64,000 nt of DNA. It comes from Trebouxia sp. TZW2008. Taxonomy: Eukaryota > Chlorophyta > Trebouxiophyceae > Trebouxiales > Trebouxiaceae. Positions 51,803 through 62,657 of the stretch are shown one piece after another. Made by a program: the position numbers and the translations under genes. The notes beneath the pieces are model-generated. The model saw only the letters and a program-made list of their open reading frames with translations, was not told where the DNA came from and searched no databases. The number at the start of each line of letters is the position of its first letter. Position 1 is the first letter of the stretch. The stretch lies in NCBI GenBank assembly GCA_002118135.1, contig BDIU01000466.1:160-64159 (forward strand). Direction: 5' to 3'.

Positions 51803-52390
51803 TCAGGACCAGACAGGTACCTGCGGTGTACCGGCACTTTCAAGGCTCTGATTTCTACTGGCATGGACAGTCCTATATGCACAATGCTGAGCTGAAGATG
51901 TACAGCCTAATCCACTATGTCTGTCTGCATTCTCATACGTTTCCAGGACTGTATCTGCTGGTACATACAATGGATGTTTTGGATGTCCTGCAGCTGTAGT
52001 TCCCAAGCATTGTGGGTTATTCAGCATTGACATCACAAGCTGGTCTTGCTGCAGCTGTCCACCATATATTCCCCAAGCTGCCACTGTAACTGCTGCTTTT
52101 GCGCTGAATAGCTTGATGAAATGAAAATTGTATAGACCGATGGGGTCAGGCGCGAGCTTCAATTCCCTGGGACACGTTGCCTTATAAGCAAACAAGTTGA
52201 CAACTGAGAGACTTCCAAAGCCCCAAGACTTGGCAAAACCAATGCAACGCCGAATGGTTGGGTCGTCAGAGGCAGCATCTGCCGTGCTTGGATTGAGCAT
52301 ACAGAAGCAGACGTGTGGCAACTCTCGGTCCCATTGACGGCACAGCCAGTAGCGGTACTGCCCTGTGGCGCCCACAATTGCCTGGGACAT
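51803..52390 (-). CDS. DUF1643-family protein, intronless, bacterial type
   Basis: Single uninterrupted frame of 195 codons from the ATG at 52390. It matches the DUF1643 family known mainly from bacteria and phages: YRYWLCRQWD, CFCMLNPSTADAASDDPTIR, CIGFAKSWGFGSLSVVNLFA, and HPLYVPADT near residue 140. The biochemical role of this family is not established. The last 45 residues (after VLETYENADR) go beyond the usual family end and look low-complexity. No transit peptide is visible. Among roughly a dozen intron-rich neighbours it is the only intronless gene, which suggests acquisition from bacteria, though codon use was not computed. Divergent from the fibrillin gene with about 300 bp between starts. 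Confidence 0.88.
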   Translation of the reverse strand: MSQAIVGATGQYRYWLCRQWDRELPHVCFCMLNPSTADAASDDPTIRRCIGFAKSWGFGSLSVVNLFAYKATCPRELKLAPDPIGLYNFHFIKLFSAKAAVTVAAWGIYGGQLQQDQLVMSMLNNPQCLGTTAAGHPKHPLYVPADTVLETYENADRHSGLGCTSSAQHCAYRTVHASRNQSLESAGTPQVPVWS

Positions 52391-52686
52391 GCCAGGTGGA
52401 CTTCACTCACAGCCTTGCCTGGGTCAAAGATAGCACATGGCAGCTCAAATAGAATGCCAGATGGAACAAGAGCTCGATCCTGCTGAGCTATGGCTTGCTG
52501 GCCACCTCTGTTGGCGATTGCGCTTCGTGACCTTCAACGACGTGCTGTGCATCGACTGGATGCCATCGAGAACAACGCTCGACGAGCAGCACTCCTCCTC
52601 TTCTGCTCGTAATCATGTGAACCAAGCATGCGGTCAAGGTCGTCGAGTGTAAGTTGCGCACCATATACGACAGGCACGCAAGAGCG
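52391..52686. promoter_or_regulatory. Divergent region, DUF1643 / fibrillin
   Basis: About 300 bp between two divergent start codons. It should include both promoters; no particular element was recognised. Confidence 0.4.
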
Positions 52687-54003
52687 ATGCAGGCTTTGTC
52701 GGTCCATCACGCCACAGGCGCAGTGGTACGCCATCAGGCTGCTGCTTGCCCACAGCTTGCCACAGCAAGACGCGCTTCACGCAAGCGATCGATGGGTGTT
52801 CCGCAAGCCGGGCTGTTCGGGCTCAACTTTGGTACCGCCAGCAGCACGGACATCAAGACTCGCAAGCAAGAGGTGCGTTCATCACGCTTGTATTCAGCTC
52901 CCCAAGCACCGACGCTTTGCGTCAGCTCGGGCAACTCACTGATCACGCCGCTCTTTGCGCTCGGGCTAGCCACAATATTCCGCGTGAGTGGCTTTTGTGC
53001 GTCAGTGCAGCTACTAGATGCCATTGAACCTCTACAACGCGGATTGACAGCGAACGAGTCCCAACAAAGCAGTGTCGAGAAACTGATTGAGCAGCTGGAA
53101 AAGGTCAACCCCAATCGCAAATCATTATCATCGCCAGAGATCAATGGCAAATGGAAGCTCAGGTACACCACAAGTGGAAGCATACTTGGCAAGAGCAGAC
53201 CAGCCCTGGCTCGGCCAAATGGCCCAATATATCAGTTTATAGGTGAGTCCTGATTCTTGAGCTCCCTCAAGCTTGCATGCTTGTTCTTGCAACATCTTCA
53301 AACAGCAATAGCTGAGTGATCATAAACTGCTCTGAATGCTGTGCAGATGCACCAAACGGCAAGGCCAGAAATCAGGAGTCTTGGCCATTCTTCAACTCGG
53401 TGCGGTCACAGCTACATCATTCATCCGTTTGCCATTGGCATGGATTGATATATCAAGTGGCACAGGCAATATCATGCTGTTGCTTATGACAGCTGCTGAC
53501 GCTTGTGTTACTTGCCAGGTATCTGCTGACTTGACTCCTGAAACCCAGAGCAGAGTTGGTGTCCAGTTCACTTTCTTCAAGATCTTTGGTTTGCTTCCAA
53601 TCAAAGCTCCAGACAGCGCTAAAGGCCAGCTTGATACAACATTTGTTGATGAAGATCTGCGCATAAGCAGAGGTGACAAAGGTATGCACGCTGCACTTAG
53701 ACAAATGCCTGCAGCAACCTGCACTGCCTCTGTGTCAACAGCTGTAATCCCCGTGCCAAAAAGCATTGCAGCTGTAGTAGTGTATGATGCACACATCATA
53801 CAATTCTTGCTGATGTGTGCATACTGTGCCTAGCATTTGCTATGGCTTGCAGGCAATCTCTTTGTTTTTGCGATCTGATTCCTCTGGCAGGTCCTAGTGT
53901 CTCATGCACATTTTGTCGTTGTTCATAGTCTGTATAGCAGGCGTTCTGGCTTGTAGGCAATGTGTTTGTACTGACAATGGAGGATCCATCCGGCAAGCCC
54001 TAA
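52687..54003 (+). CDS. Plastid-lipid-associated protein / fibrillin (PAP family)
   Basis: Lipid-binding structural protein of plastoglobules or thylakoids. Five exons join in phase to 226 residues: 52687-52872, 53011-53242, 53347-53399, 53519-53681 and 53957-54003. The ATG at 52687 opens a leader rich in Ala, Arg and Ser (MQALSVHHATGAVVRHQ) that fits a plastid transit peptide. The PAP domain then shows NGKWKLRYTTSGSILG, RPNGPIYQFIG, ESWPFFNSVSADLTP and QFTFFKIFGLLPIKAP. Its C-terminal signature is LDTTFVDEDLRISRGDKGN with LFVLTMEDPSGKP-like ending (here VFVLTMEDP). Similarity is greatest to small plant fibrillins with the LRISRG motif. A decayed copy of the last exon start lies 104 bp upstream of it. 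Confidence 0.93.
53842..54000 (+). repeat. Decayed copy of fibrillin terminal exon
   Basis: GGCTTGCAGGCAATCTCTTTGTTTTTG (upstream) parallels GGCTTGTAGGCAATGTGTTTGTACTG at the true last exon. The upstream copy reads GNLFVFAI and then stops. Confidence 0.8.
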
Positions 54004-55197
54004 AGTCTGGTATAGCAGCAGCAGCCACTGCTGAGGTCCAAAAATGTATGATGCAAGTGACAGCGCGGCGTTGATCACCAACTTATCATTGAGCAAAAGC
54101 ATTGCTTGTTGAGGAGCTGCAAGTTGCAAGTGCAGCCATGGTTCAAGGAGGGCAGCAAGCAAGCTATTCAACTGATATGAATGAGTGTTTGCACCAAGGT
54201 TTTGAGCAGCTGGAGCAGTCGATGTGAGAACTTGCAAAGCTGCAGGCAAGTCTCCTGGATGACTTGATAGAAGCACCACTCTGTGGCACTGCAGCAGATC
54301 ACTGACTTGCGTCTGCAGAGCAGCCTGCTCCTGAAGAAGTGGGAGCATGCTGAGAGCAGTTCATTGCCTTACGACTGCAAATCCAAGTGTAGCAATTTGC
54401 CCAACAGCTAGCTTTGACAGCACTTATTTAATTTATTTAGAGATAAATGTTAAAGCCTTGAATAAAAGTGGAGGCATTGTCAACTGCTCTTGTCAAGGCA
54501 CGTGATTGTTGCCAGTGCATTCTTGTCAAGCAGTGTATCTAATTGTGCTACCCACTTTCAGCCATGATGTTGTGTGGCCGATTGACTACACACAATGTTT
54601 CAACTGTGTGTTGAAGGCAGAAGTCAATGCAGCACAAAGTGTAACTGTGTGATGCATGCGCTTAGCTTGAATGAAGATGCACTTGCTAGAGCTTAAATGT
54701 GCAGATGAGGAGGGCTATTGAAGTGCCTCTGTGCTGAGATTAAAGTCTGGAGAGCAAATGCGTGAATTTGCAACGTTGCATAATATGTGTTAACACGTGC
54801 TATCTTCTCAGGACATCCGCGAAAGTAACCTGAACAGTCCAGCAGATAAGCAAGACGGTGCTGCAAGCAAATGCATTTGGCCTCAGAGGCCAGTATGAGA
54901 GTCTCATACTGGCTCACACCAGCAGCTAGACTTGCCAATGCGAAGGCAAGTACGAGAAGGGCGCTACAATACTGAGCAACAACAGGAACCTACTGACACC
55001 AGCAACTCATCTATCTAGGAGTTTCCCACTCATTGCGACAACTTGGACAAGTTTCAAACAGCCGATGACACCTGCCAACTAGACTACGCAAATATGCAGC
55101 TGCTCTCAATTTCTCCGCTCCTGCTTCTACTCACAGAGGCTCCGATTGGCACTTAATGGCGGAGAAATTTCTTTTGTTTTTCTGCTTCTCTGTTGTG
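54004..55197. other. Region between fibrillin and SLC44 genes, with possible minus-strand ORFs
   Basis: About 1.2 kb. A minus-strand frame (53923-54348; MLPLLQEQAALQTQVSDLLQ, Leu/Ala-rich) and a second (54693-54938; ASLAAGVSQYETLILASEAK) could be exons of a small unknown gene antisense to the fibrillin end. No family is recognised, so no gene is called. Confidence 0.3.
54889..54913. repeat. Perfect 25-bp palindrome
   Basis: GCCAGTATGAGA, a central G, then its exact reverse complement: a 12-bp stem with a one-base centre. Confidence 0.9.
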
Positions 55198-58100
55198 CTA
55201 AACATCAGCCAGGCTGTCATTCTGTCGGCGGGCCATGGGGCTATGGCCAACTGCAGCTGCAGGGTGGCTGGGGGGCACATATGCTTGCCCCCTTGCAGGT
55301 GAGGCTGGAGCACCATAAGCATAGTCCCCTCCTGGCTGCTCCACCGCAACTCCCACTGGCACCTGCAGTGTTGTTGAGCGCATATCAGGGAGAAGCAGCC
55401 AGCTATGATACTCTCCATTGCGTTTGGAATGAGGTATACATATCTCTCAATTTTTGGCGTGATGCGCATTACACACTGCATGAGTAATGCAAGTGGTGAT
55501 TCACTGGTCAACAGGCATGCTAGCTACAAGGCAAGGTGTTGACACCTCTTGATGGTACATGCAAATTGCTTGCAGCTTGCTGGCAGCCAAAGAGCGCACC
55601 CAGCAGTTGCAGTAGCATGCCTCACTGGTGTCATGAGGTTACGCAGACTTTTGAAGATATCTCATGCATGAGATGCAGGATTCAATTGCCACAAACAGGT
55701 GCTTGCATCACACCATGACTGCATGCACAAAACCATGTTCCTGGTCGCTATGCTCACATAAAAAGCCAATTCAGCTGAATCTGAACACATCCATTGCAAA
55801 CACACTTCATCCACAACTGAGTACATCTCAGCAGACACTGAGCGCTAACACACTTGACTGAGCTGCGAGAAGACCTCATGGACTTCTGACTTGGCAACAA
55901 AGTGAGTGTCCAGATTGAAAGCATACCACACTTGACTGCCCACAAACATGCCACACATTGAAAACAGTTAGCAGACCTGAGCACTGACATGCTTGACTCA
56001 CCTGTGAGAAGACCTCGTGTACTTCTGACTTGGTGACAGACTGTGTGTCCAAGTCCAAAGCGTAGCATAAGAAGACAGCGTCCACAATGTTGAGCAGGAC
56101 GCTGCTGAAGAAGGCCAGCACCACCACTGCCATCACAAAACATAGCACCCCCAGAATTGCAGCCTCCTGCAAACAGCCCTCAAATTTGTGAAGGGTAACC
56201 TTTATGGCTTTGGACAGAACTGCAGCCCCCTGCAGCCAAGCTCTAAAGTTTGCAGTCATGTCATGTGAGCTCCGCCTGGAAATAGCCAGGTACAAGCAAG
56301 CTACAGTAAGCTACACCCCTCTTTGTAACGACACTTGATGCAAGACATCTGTCGCCATTGATAACCAATCGCTGCAGTCTGACTGCAGTAGTCTCTCTGA
56401 GTACGGACGATTTGATGTAAGGACACATTTTAGGGTAGCCAAAGCAGTCGTTATCAAGAGAGATTACTGTAGAGATCCCTGAAGCTGTCACTGTCACACA
56501 AGAGTTGCAGAAGCTTGCAGCCATCATCTCATGCAGCCTGACTGTACTGGCGCACCGAAGCAAACATGTTACTGATTTACCATACACATCTTTCAAAACA
56601 CAATACGCAAGTTTGTTGAAATATGGATCACTGAGATGCCACAGACATTGTGAGACACGCTGGTGCCAATTTGTAATGTGCAAGCATCTTGAAAGATGAG
56701 TCTGTGAAATAGTCGATGAACAGTATGGTGATTGACTGAAAGACAACATAGGTGTTGAGGGTGACAGGGGATGGATCAGGAGTGTGGAGGGCATTTGGGG
56801 GTTAAAACGGGAGTTGAGGGTGATTACAGAGGGGGGGGGAATATGAATGTTGAGGCTGATATGGGATGCTACTGATGGTGTGGATTGTGTTGGGTATTCA
56901 TCAAGGGTGTGGAGGGTGCTGGAGGGGGGGGGCAGGGGGATACCTGGGTGCCATGGGGGCTGTCCTGCCAGCGCAGCCAGGAGAGGGTGAAGATGAGGAG
57001 GCCCCAGGCCAGGCTCAGCAGCACTGCCGCACAGTTCAGCACCATGGGCGGGAACCACCACACCCCATAAGCCTGCAGGCATCATGTGCAACCACTTCAA
57101 ACGCATTTTGCCTGCAATCAGCACATGCATCCAACACAGCTGCAATGAGCAACACAAGCAGGAACCACCACACCCCACAAGCCTGCACGCATCATGTGCA
57201 ATCAGTACCAGTTGTCCCTCTTTACACACACCCTCAGGTGCTAGGTGTGCATGACTGAAATTTTGTCTTGCCAGACCAGCTTATTTGAGCATCGTAAGCA
57301 TACCATGTGCAACTACATCTACCTATTTTACCAAAGAATGAAACTTGACTGAGTACTGATGGTGCTTGTATGAACCCCTGTTGCATGCCAGAGACAGTCA
57401 CAATGAATGCTGTATGCTTGACATCTGCATAGCACGCGGACTAAACTTGCCTTGAGGAAGTTGCGTGCCAGGAGGTCAGTGGCTCGGCGAGCAGCTTCCA
57501 GGAAGTTCTCCCCAGTGATGGCCATGCGCACTGTGGCAAACTTGGTGAGGTAGTCAATGAGGCTGTACACGCACTCCATGAGGCAGCTGGCCAGGCTGAC
57601 CAGCAGGCTGCCGCCCTCCTGCTGAGCCTGCTGCCGTGCACTGCACTCACACAACACATACCTCACCACTTCTGGCATAAGATGCTGAATGAATGATGCC
57701 ACATGATGCATGTTCCAATCGGATGCATGTCATCAATTCAAGCCCTAGCCTGCTGCCGCGAACTTCACCCCAAGCGACAATTTTCAAAAGGACTTCACCG
57801 ACGCATAACTTTTCTAAAAGCCTCTCATACAGCATGCAGCACCACTGATGCCACATCATGCCCGATGCAAAGCATCACATTGGTCAGTTCTTGCACATGG
57901 CATGCAGACACTGACAGCTGAGTCAGCTATGACAATAGCAGTCAAGGCGTGCTGCTGAGGCTGAGCCTGACATGGTTTGGGAAAAGCAGGACTCACTTTT
58001 CCATGGCATTCCGCAGCAGCTGCACAATGGTGAGCACCAAAGACCCCAGGGACAGCGAGCCAAAGGATGCGCCAAGGGCATGCCTCAACGACCTCACGGT

Positions 58101-60175
58101 TGTGCCCTGAGTGCTGCCTAGCCCAGGCGGGCTGAAGTACCACTGAGCAATACTGCCAGAAATGGTGAAGACTCGAATCTCAAACACTAGGAAGATGCTC
58201 CACAGCAGTGTGACATTGGAGAGGGTGATGTAGGGGCTGACCCAGGCCTCTGTCTGCCATACACAACATGATACTGGTGCGGCTTCCTGGTCTCGACACT
58301 GTGTGGGGAACTGCTTGAAGTCCCTGAGCTCTGCAGCACACAGCTTGAGATCAACAATGCGGTCAATGACGATAGCAATGACGAGAGCAATGGGATCCAT
58401 CATTCGGGTTAGTGTGCCTCCCTGATCTCGGCATTGCGTAATTGACTGCTGGAAGTCCCAGTACTCTGCAGCGCAAAAGCTGCATAAGGAGATGCTCTAC
58501 AGCAGCGATATGTTGGAAAGAGTTGATGTAGGGGGCTGATCCAGGCCGCGATCTGCCATACACAGCATGATCCTGGCGTGCCTTCCTAGTCCCAGCACTC
58601 AGTGGAAAAATGCTTGAAGATCCATTGGACAGAGGACACAAGAAGTGGATGAAGAGCTCAAAAGGGGAATCAAGCAAAGCGGTTGGAACCCAGATCTCCA
58701 GTGGTGTTCACCAGTACAGCAAAATTGTGAAACACAATCACTCTATAGTATGCCAGAGCACATCACTGCTCTGGGCCGTGTCAGTTCTCAGGACCAAGAT
58801 GATGAGGCAAAGCTTACGGTTGGGTACCAGGTCTCCATTGGTGTATGCCAGCCCAGTGAAGGCCAGCAGTGGTAACATCACTGTCAGCAAGACAAACTTG
58901 GCGCCGAAAACAAAGCCCAGCAAGCCTGGGTTTTCATTCAGTCCTGCCGCAGCTATGCCCAGCAACCGAGCACAAAGCTCGATCTCCCCACGCCTGCACA
59001 AAACTGCCATGCTAAAGTACAGTAGGGAGCATGCAGATAGCGTCAAGCCACCCAAAATAGCAGCATATTTATAAGCTACATACAAAGCAGCTAAGCAGAA
59101 GCCATAGTGACATGACACTTCATCTGCAATCTCCCCGTGCCTGCATTCACCTTCCATGGTAAAGTATGGCAAGCAACATGGAACAAATAGAGCACAGGTG
59201 CAGTAGGATGAGCATGCAGGGTGGCTAAGCAAGAGTACTGATGACATTGCGCTTCATCTGCACCTGATGGCAGACACTGCTCTGCATCTTGAACTAATGC
59301 TACCTCTCATGCGCTTCATGCAGCTGTAGCAAGCAACGTGCTGCAATGCTGATGTAGTGTGACAATGCATGCTGATGACATTCCTGTCACACTCACTTCC
59401 ATGCAACCACAAAGCTGAGCAGCAACTTTGCATGACATTTTCAACAGATGTGACAGCACAGCAAATGTGCGCAGAAGCATTACCACATGTAGAAGACGAC
59501 TGCTGCAAGCAATGCTAGCAGCAGCAAGATGATGCCTCCGCCCACTTGACCAGAGGCGATGGCTGCAATGCCCATCACTGCTGGTATGAGCACTTGAATC
59601 TGTATTGTGATCCTGGTCATGATTCTGCTGTGCCATTTGAAGACGTATAGGAACAGCAGTCCTAGTGCTAGACTGAGCACAGCGCTGACTAGTAGCCATG
59701 TTGCTGCTTTGCTCATGAACTCCGATATGCTGAAGTCTCCAGGCTCTTCCTGAAGCTGTGCTGAGAACAGGTTGTGCCCAACTGGACAGCTGTTGGGGTC
59801 CTTGCGCACATCTTCGCCTGATAGCACTGCAAACTTGCGATTCCTGCGCAGCACGTGCAGCATAAATCGTGACAGATGATCTGACAGATTGTGGACAAGT
59901 TGATGGCTGACGTGCGCCAAACTTGCTCGTGCTTCAGTGCATGTTGATCGAGCTGCACCTCTTGACCGGCGCTGAAAGGCTTACAGAACATGGGAATGCA
60001 GGGATTGCGCGTATTGCGCATGTGGTACATACCTGTGGACTGAGCCGTATAGGCCTCCAAACACAGTGACGCCAAGAGCTGCTGCATATAGAATGCCCCA
60101 GAAGGTGTCGTGTCTAGGTCGGTTGTGATATTCGTAGTGTCCGCTAGAAGACAGTGGCTCCTCCCCTGGTCTCAT
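55198..60175 (-). CDS. Choline-transporter-like protein (SLC44/CTL/PNS1 family)
   Basis: Multi-pass membrane protein; animal members move choline or ethanolamine, and plant CTL1 acts in vesicle traffic. ATG at 60175 gives MRPGEEPLSSSGHYEYHNRP, with the first membrane helix FWGILYAAALGVTVFGGLYG. A loop with NRKFAVLSGEDVRKDPNSCP is followed by pairs of helices (WLLVSAVLSLALGLLFLYVF; IILLLLALLAAVVFYMW). Later exons, near 58830-59000, 57995-58250, 57450-57645, 56944-57070 and 56000-56170, contain the family segments GSIAQWYFSPPG, ALGASFGSLSLGSLVLTIV and LLNIVDAVFLCYALD. The C-terminal tail is Pro/Ala/Gly-rich and ends RRQNDSLADV. The order follows SLC44 throughout. Four or more junction duplications and one small transposon lie in its introns, and some borders are approximate. 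Confidence 0.88.
55865..56072 (-). repeat. Donor-side duplication, SLC44 gene
   Basis: GAGAAGACCTC then TACTTCTGACTTGG (56008 on; the coding end ...KSEVHEVFSQ) recurs 141 bp away at 55867 in the downstream intron with scattered changes. Confidence 0.87.
56304..56469. mobile_element. pogo/Tigger-like MITE in SLC44 intron
   Basis: A 166-bp element flanked by TA dinucleotides. Its left end starts CAGTAA and contains CTCTTTGTAACGAC. Its right end, read inward on the other strand, starts CAGTAATCTCTCTTGATAAC and continues GAC. These terminal inverted repeats match the element at 63604. No coding capacity is present. Confidence 0.75.
57045..57205 (-). repeat. Acceptor-side duplication, SLC44 gene
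   Basis: GGAACCACCACACCCCA(T/C)AAGCCTGCA occurs at 57051 (exon start, AYGVWWFPP) and 110 bp upstream in gene orientation at 57161. Confidence 0.9.
58194..58570 (-). repeat. Acceptor-side duplication, SLC44 gene
   Basis: The exon start around 58194-58260 (GATGTAGGGGCTGACCCAGG, TCTGCCATACACA) has a decayed copy at 58491-58560, about 297 bp away, upstream in gene orientation. Confidence 0.85.
58670..58862 (-). repeat. Donor-side duplication, SLC44 gene
   Basis: The region around the donor after LAYTNGDL (near 58807-58850; GGTACCAGGTCTCCATTGGT) recurs near 58674-58715 as GGAACCCAGATCTCCAGTGG in the intron. Confidence 0.7.
58977..59168 (-). repeat. Acceptor-side duplication, SLC44 gene
   Basis: GATCTCCCCACGCCTGCAC at 58981 (exon start RRGEIELC) is echoed at about 59128 by AATCTCCCCGTGCCTGCAT, 147-148 bp upstream in gene orientation. 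Confidence 0.75.
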
Positions 60176-60448
60176 GACGATGTTCCAAGGCGCGAATGGC
60201 TGAGATCTGGCTGACCAAGACGCACTGACTCTGTCGCAGGCAGAGCTGCAGAGTCAGCTTCGTGACGAGCAAGTTGCTGACTGTCTCGGTCACCTCGACA
60301 CCCTAACAGGCATATTGTTTGACCGGAAGCGTTACATCAGCGCCTTTTAGACAGGTGCAAGCGACACCGCAAGATCTGCCTTGGACCTACCATTCGAGAC
60401 TAAGCACTCTAATTGCACAACTCAATCTCCAGCGCCAGATCTGCCAAC
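60176..60448. promoter_or_regulatory. Divergent promoter region, SLC44 / SDR
   Basis: 273 bp lie between the two ATGs. A shared bidirectional promoter is likely; no defined element was recognised. Confidence 0.4.
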
Positions 60449-62657
60449 ATGGGCGGGTATCAATGTCCAGACCAGACGGGAAAGGTCGCCATCGTGACTG
60501 GAAGCAACACCGGCATCGGCTTTCATACAGCCAAAGCTCTTGCCTGTGCGGGGGCCCATGTATTTATCGCAGCTCGTCGACCTGAGGCGTGTGAAGAGTA
60601 AGCTTCCGGGCAGAGCTTTGCTGACTGTCTTGCCGTGCATGCAAGCATGCCGGCATGCAGAGCAAAACTTGCTTCGCCTACAAATTGCGATGGGTCAAGG
60701 CAAAAGTGTCCTTTGCCATATGCAGGGCTGCTCAGGAAATCAACAAGGCTGTCGGCATGAACAGGAGTCAGGGCAAAGCCGAGTTCCTGAAAATTGACTT
60801 GTGTTCTTTTGAGTGAGTCTTGTTGTGGCAGTCACGCAGCACATAGTTGCAGCAGCGCCTCAGTGAAGTGTCTGGTCCTGAACATTTCTGTGGGACCTGC
60901 CAACACATGGCCTATGCTACACAGGTCAGTCCGCACCTTTGTGGACAGCTTCAAGAAGAAGAACCTTCCATTACACATGCTCTTCAACAACGCTGGTGAA
61001 TGGATCCGTGAAGACAACACATACACAGAAGATGGCTTCCAGGTGCATTCTGCACTGCCCACCAATCTTGTCATCATGTTGCTGTTGCTTCTTATGCCGC
61101 TACCAAGTGCAGCACGTCTCACTCAGTTTGTGGTAATGTATGTGCAGATCATGATTGGAGTCCAACACTTCTCACATTTCCTATTGACAATGCTCCTGAT
61201 TGACAAGCTTAAAGCTAGTGCACCTTCACGCATTGTCTACACATCCAGTGCCTCTGAGGCAACAGCACAGAAGGAGATCCCTTGGGACAACCTGGGGTGG
61301 GTCACCACATGTCATGCATCACAGAGTGTCATTGTGCAATCAGCTGCTGCCCCTTGGCAAAAAGAGCTTGCCTTCCTCTACCATAAGTTACAATTGTTAA
61401 GGCATCCTGATCAGCTGTGCATACATTGCGCAAAACAGAACAGTCGCGGTCCTTTGGCGTTGACAACGGGAGCCCACGTGTGTAGAGGTTGCCCAGGATG
61501 AAATGTGCCTGTGCTTCTTCATCATGTCATGCAACAGTGACAACATCACTGGCTTTGCAGGGGCTTCAATTGTGGTAACAGTGACTTTACAGCGTACTCC
61601 AATGCCAAAGTGTACAATCAGATGACAGCAGTGGAGCTGCAGAAGCGATTAGAGGGCACAGGTGTTGACATCTATGTCGCCCAGCCAGGCATGTCCAAGA
61701 CAAACCTGTTTGTCAAGGCGGACCACAGCAAATGGTCAGTCTATCTTCAGGTATGTAGTGCCATTTGGAGTGTTTGTCAATATTGACCACAGCAAATGCT
61801 CTACCTTCAGGTATGTCGCGCCATTTGCAGTGTTTGTCAAGCAGTGTGTGATCATTCACAGATGAGCAACAGATGAGTTCCAGTTGACTAGTGGCACGCA
61901 CAGCATGTGCTGTGGTCTTTTCTTTCCAGGATGCACCGCAAGGCTTGCATATGATGCGCTGTGTCCACAAGCTTTGAGCATGAACTGCAAGCTCTTGCAA
62001 AGGCTGCTGCATATGATACGCTGTATCACAAGCCATGAGGATGCGATGCCAGACCTGACACAGGCTGCTTACTGCATAAATACTGCAGGACTGGATGCAG
62101 TATCTGACAGGTCTACCCGCTGATGTTGGTGCTATCCCACTGCTGGTGTGTGCTACCAAAGATGATTTGCCAGGTGCAGTATCTGCAACGCTGTATGCAT
62201 GCCTCAATAGCTTTGTGAGCGCTCCAGTTTGTCAGCTGCTGATGCATGAGTTGTAGGGTTTAATTGTGCATGCAGTTACTGTAGTAACACTTGAGGTGTG
62301 CTACATATCCTGTTTGATATGATACTGGGTCTAGCATGCATGCAAAGTCTCTGAGGCCACTCCTCACTGTGCACATGATTTTGTATAGTCGTGCATTATT
62401 GTCTGAGTGTCTGGACTGACCGGTGGGTGTTATTTTCAGGAAAAGGAGGTGAGCTGAACTATGGGCCATACTACTCTCGTTTCCCCTATATCTTCCCCAA
62501 CATCACCAACATCAACCCCTATGCATCCCAGAAGCCCCAAGGGCCATTTGCTGATGATGGACCTACATCTAGGAGGCTGTTTGATGAGACAGTCAAGATC
62601 ATCAATGAGAAGCTGCCCGCAAACCAGAGCATCAGCGTGTTGCAACCTAGAGACTGA
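60449..62657 (+). CDS. Short-chain dehydrogenase/reductase (retinol-dehydrogenase / WWOX-like)
   Basis: NAD(P)-dependent oxidoreductase of the classical SDR fold. ATG at 60449 gives [20 protein letters not shown] and [11 protein letters not shown]: cofactor motif TGxxxGIG with one substitution in spacing typical of this group. Exons: 60449-60597, 60726-60812, 60925-61042, 61147 to about 61296, 61561-61750, one or more between 61920 and 62174, and 62440-62657. LHMLFNNAG is the NNAG motif. VYTSSASE supplies the active-site Ser and YSNAK the Tyr-x-x-x-Lys pair. [10 protein letters not shown] follows. The exon ending near 62174 ([12 protein letters not shown]) joins [11 protein letters not shown]. 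The C-terminus ends SISVLQPRD. The substrate cannot be told. One intermediate exon start is unresolved. Confidence 0.88.
61721..61840 (+). repeat. Donor-side duplication, SDR gene
   Basis: GACCACAGCAAATG, CTTCAGGTATGT and GCCATTTG(G/C)AGTGTTTGTCAA occur twice, 64 bp apart. The first is the coding exon end with its donor; the second repeats both in the intron with a 4-nt loss. Confidence 0.93.
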
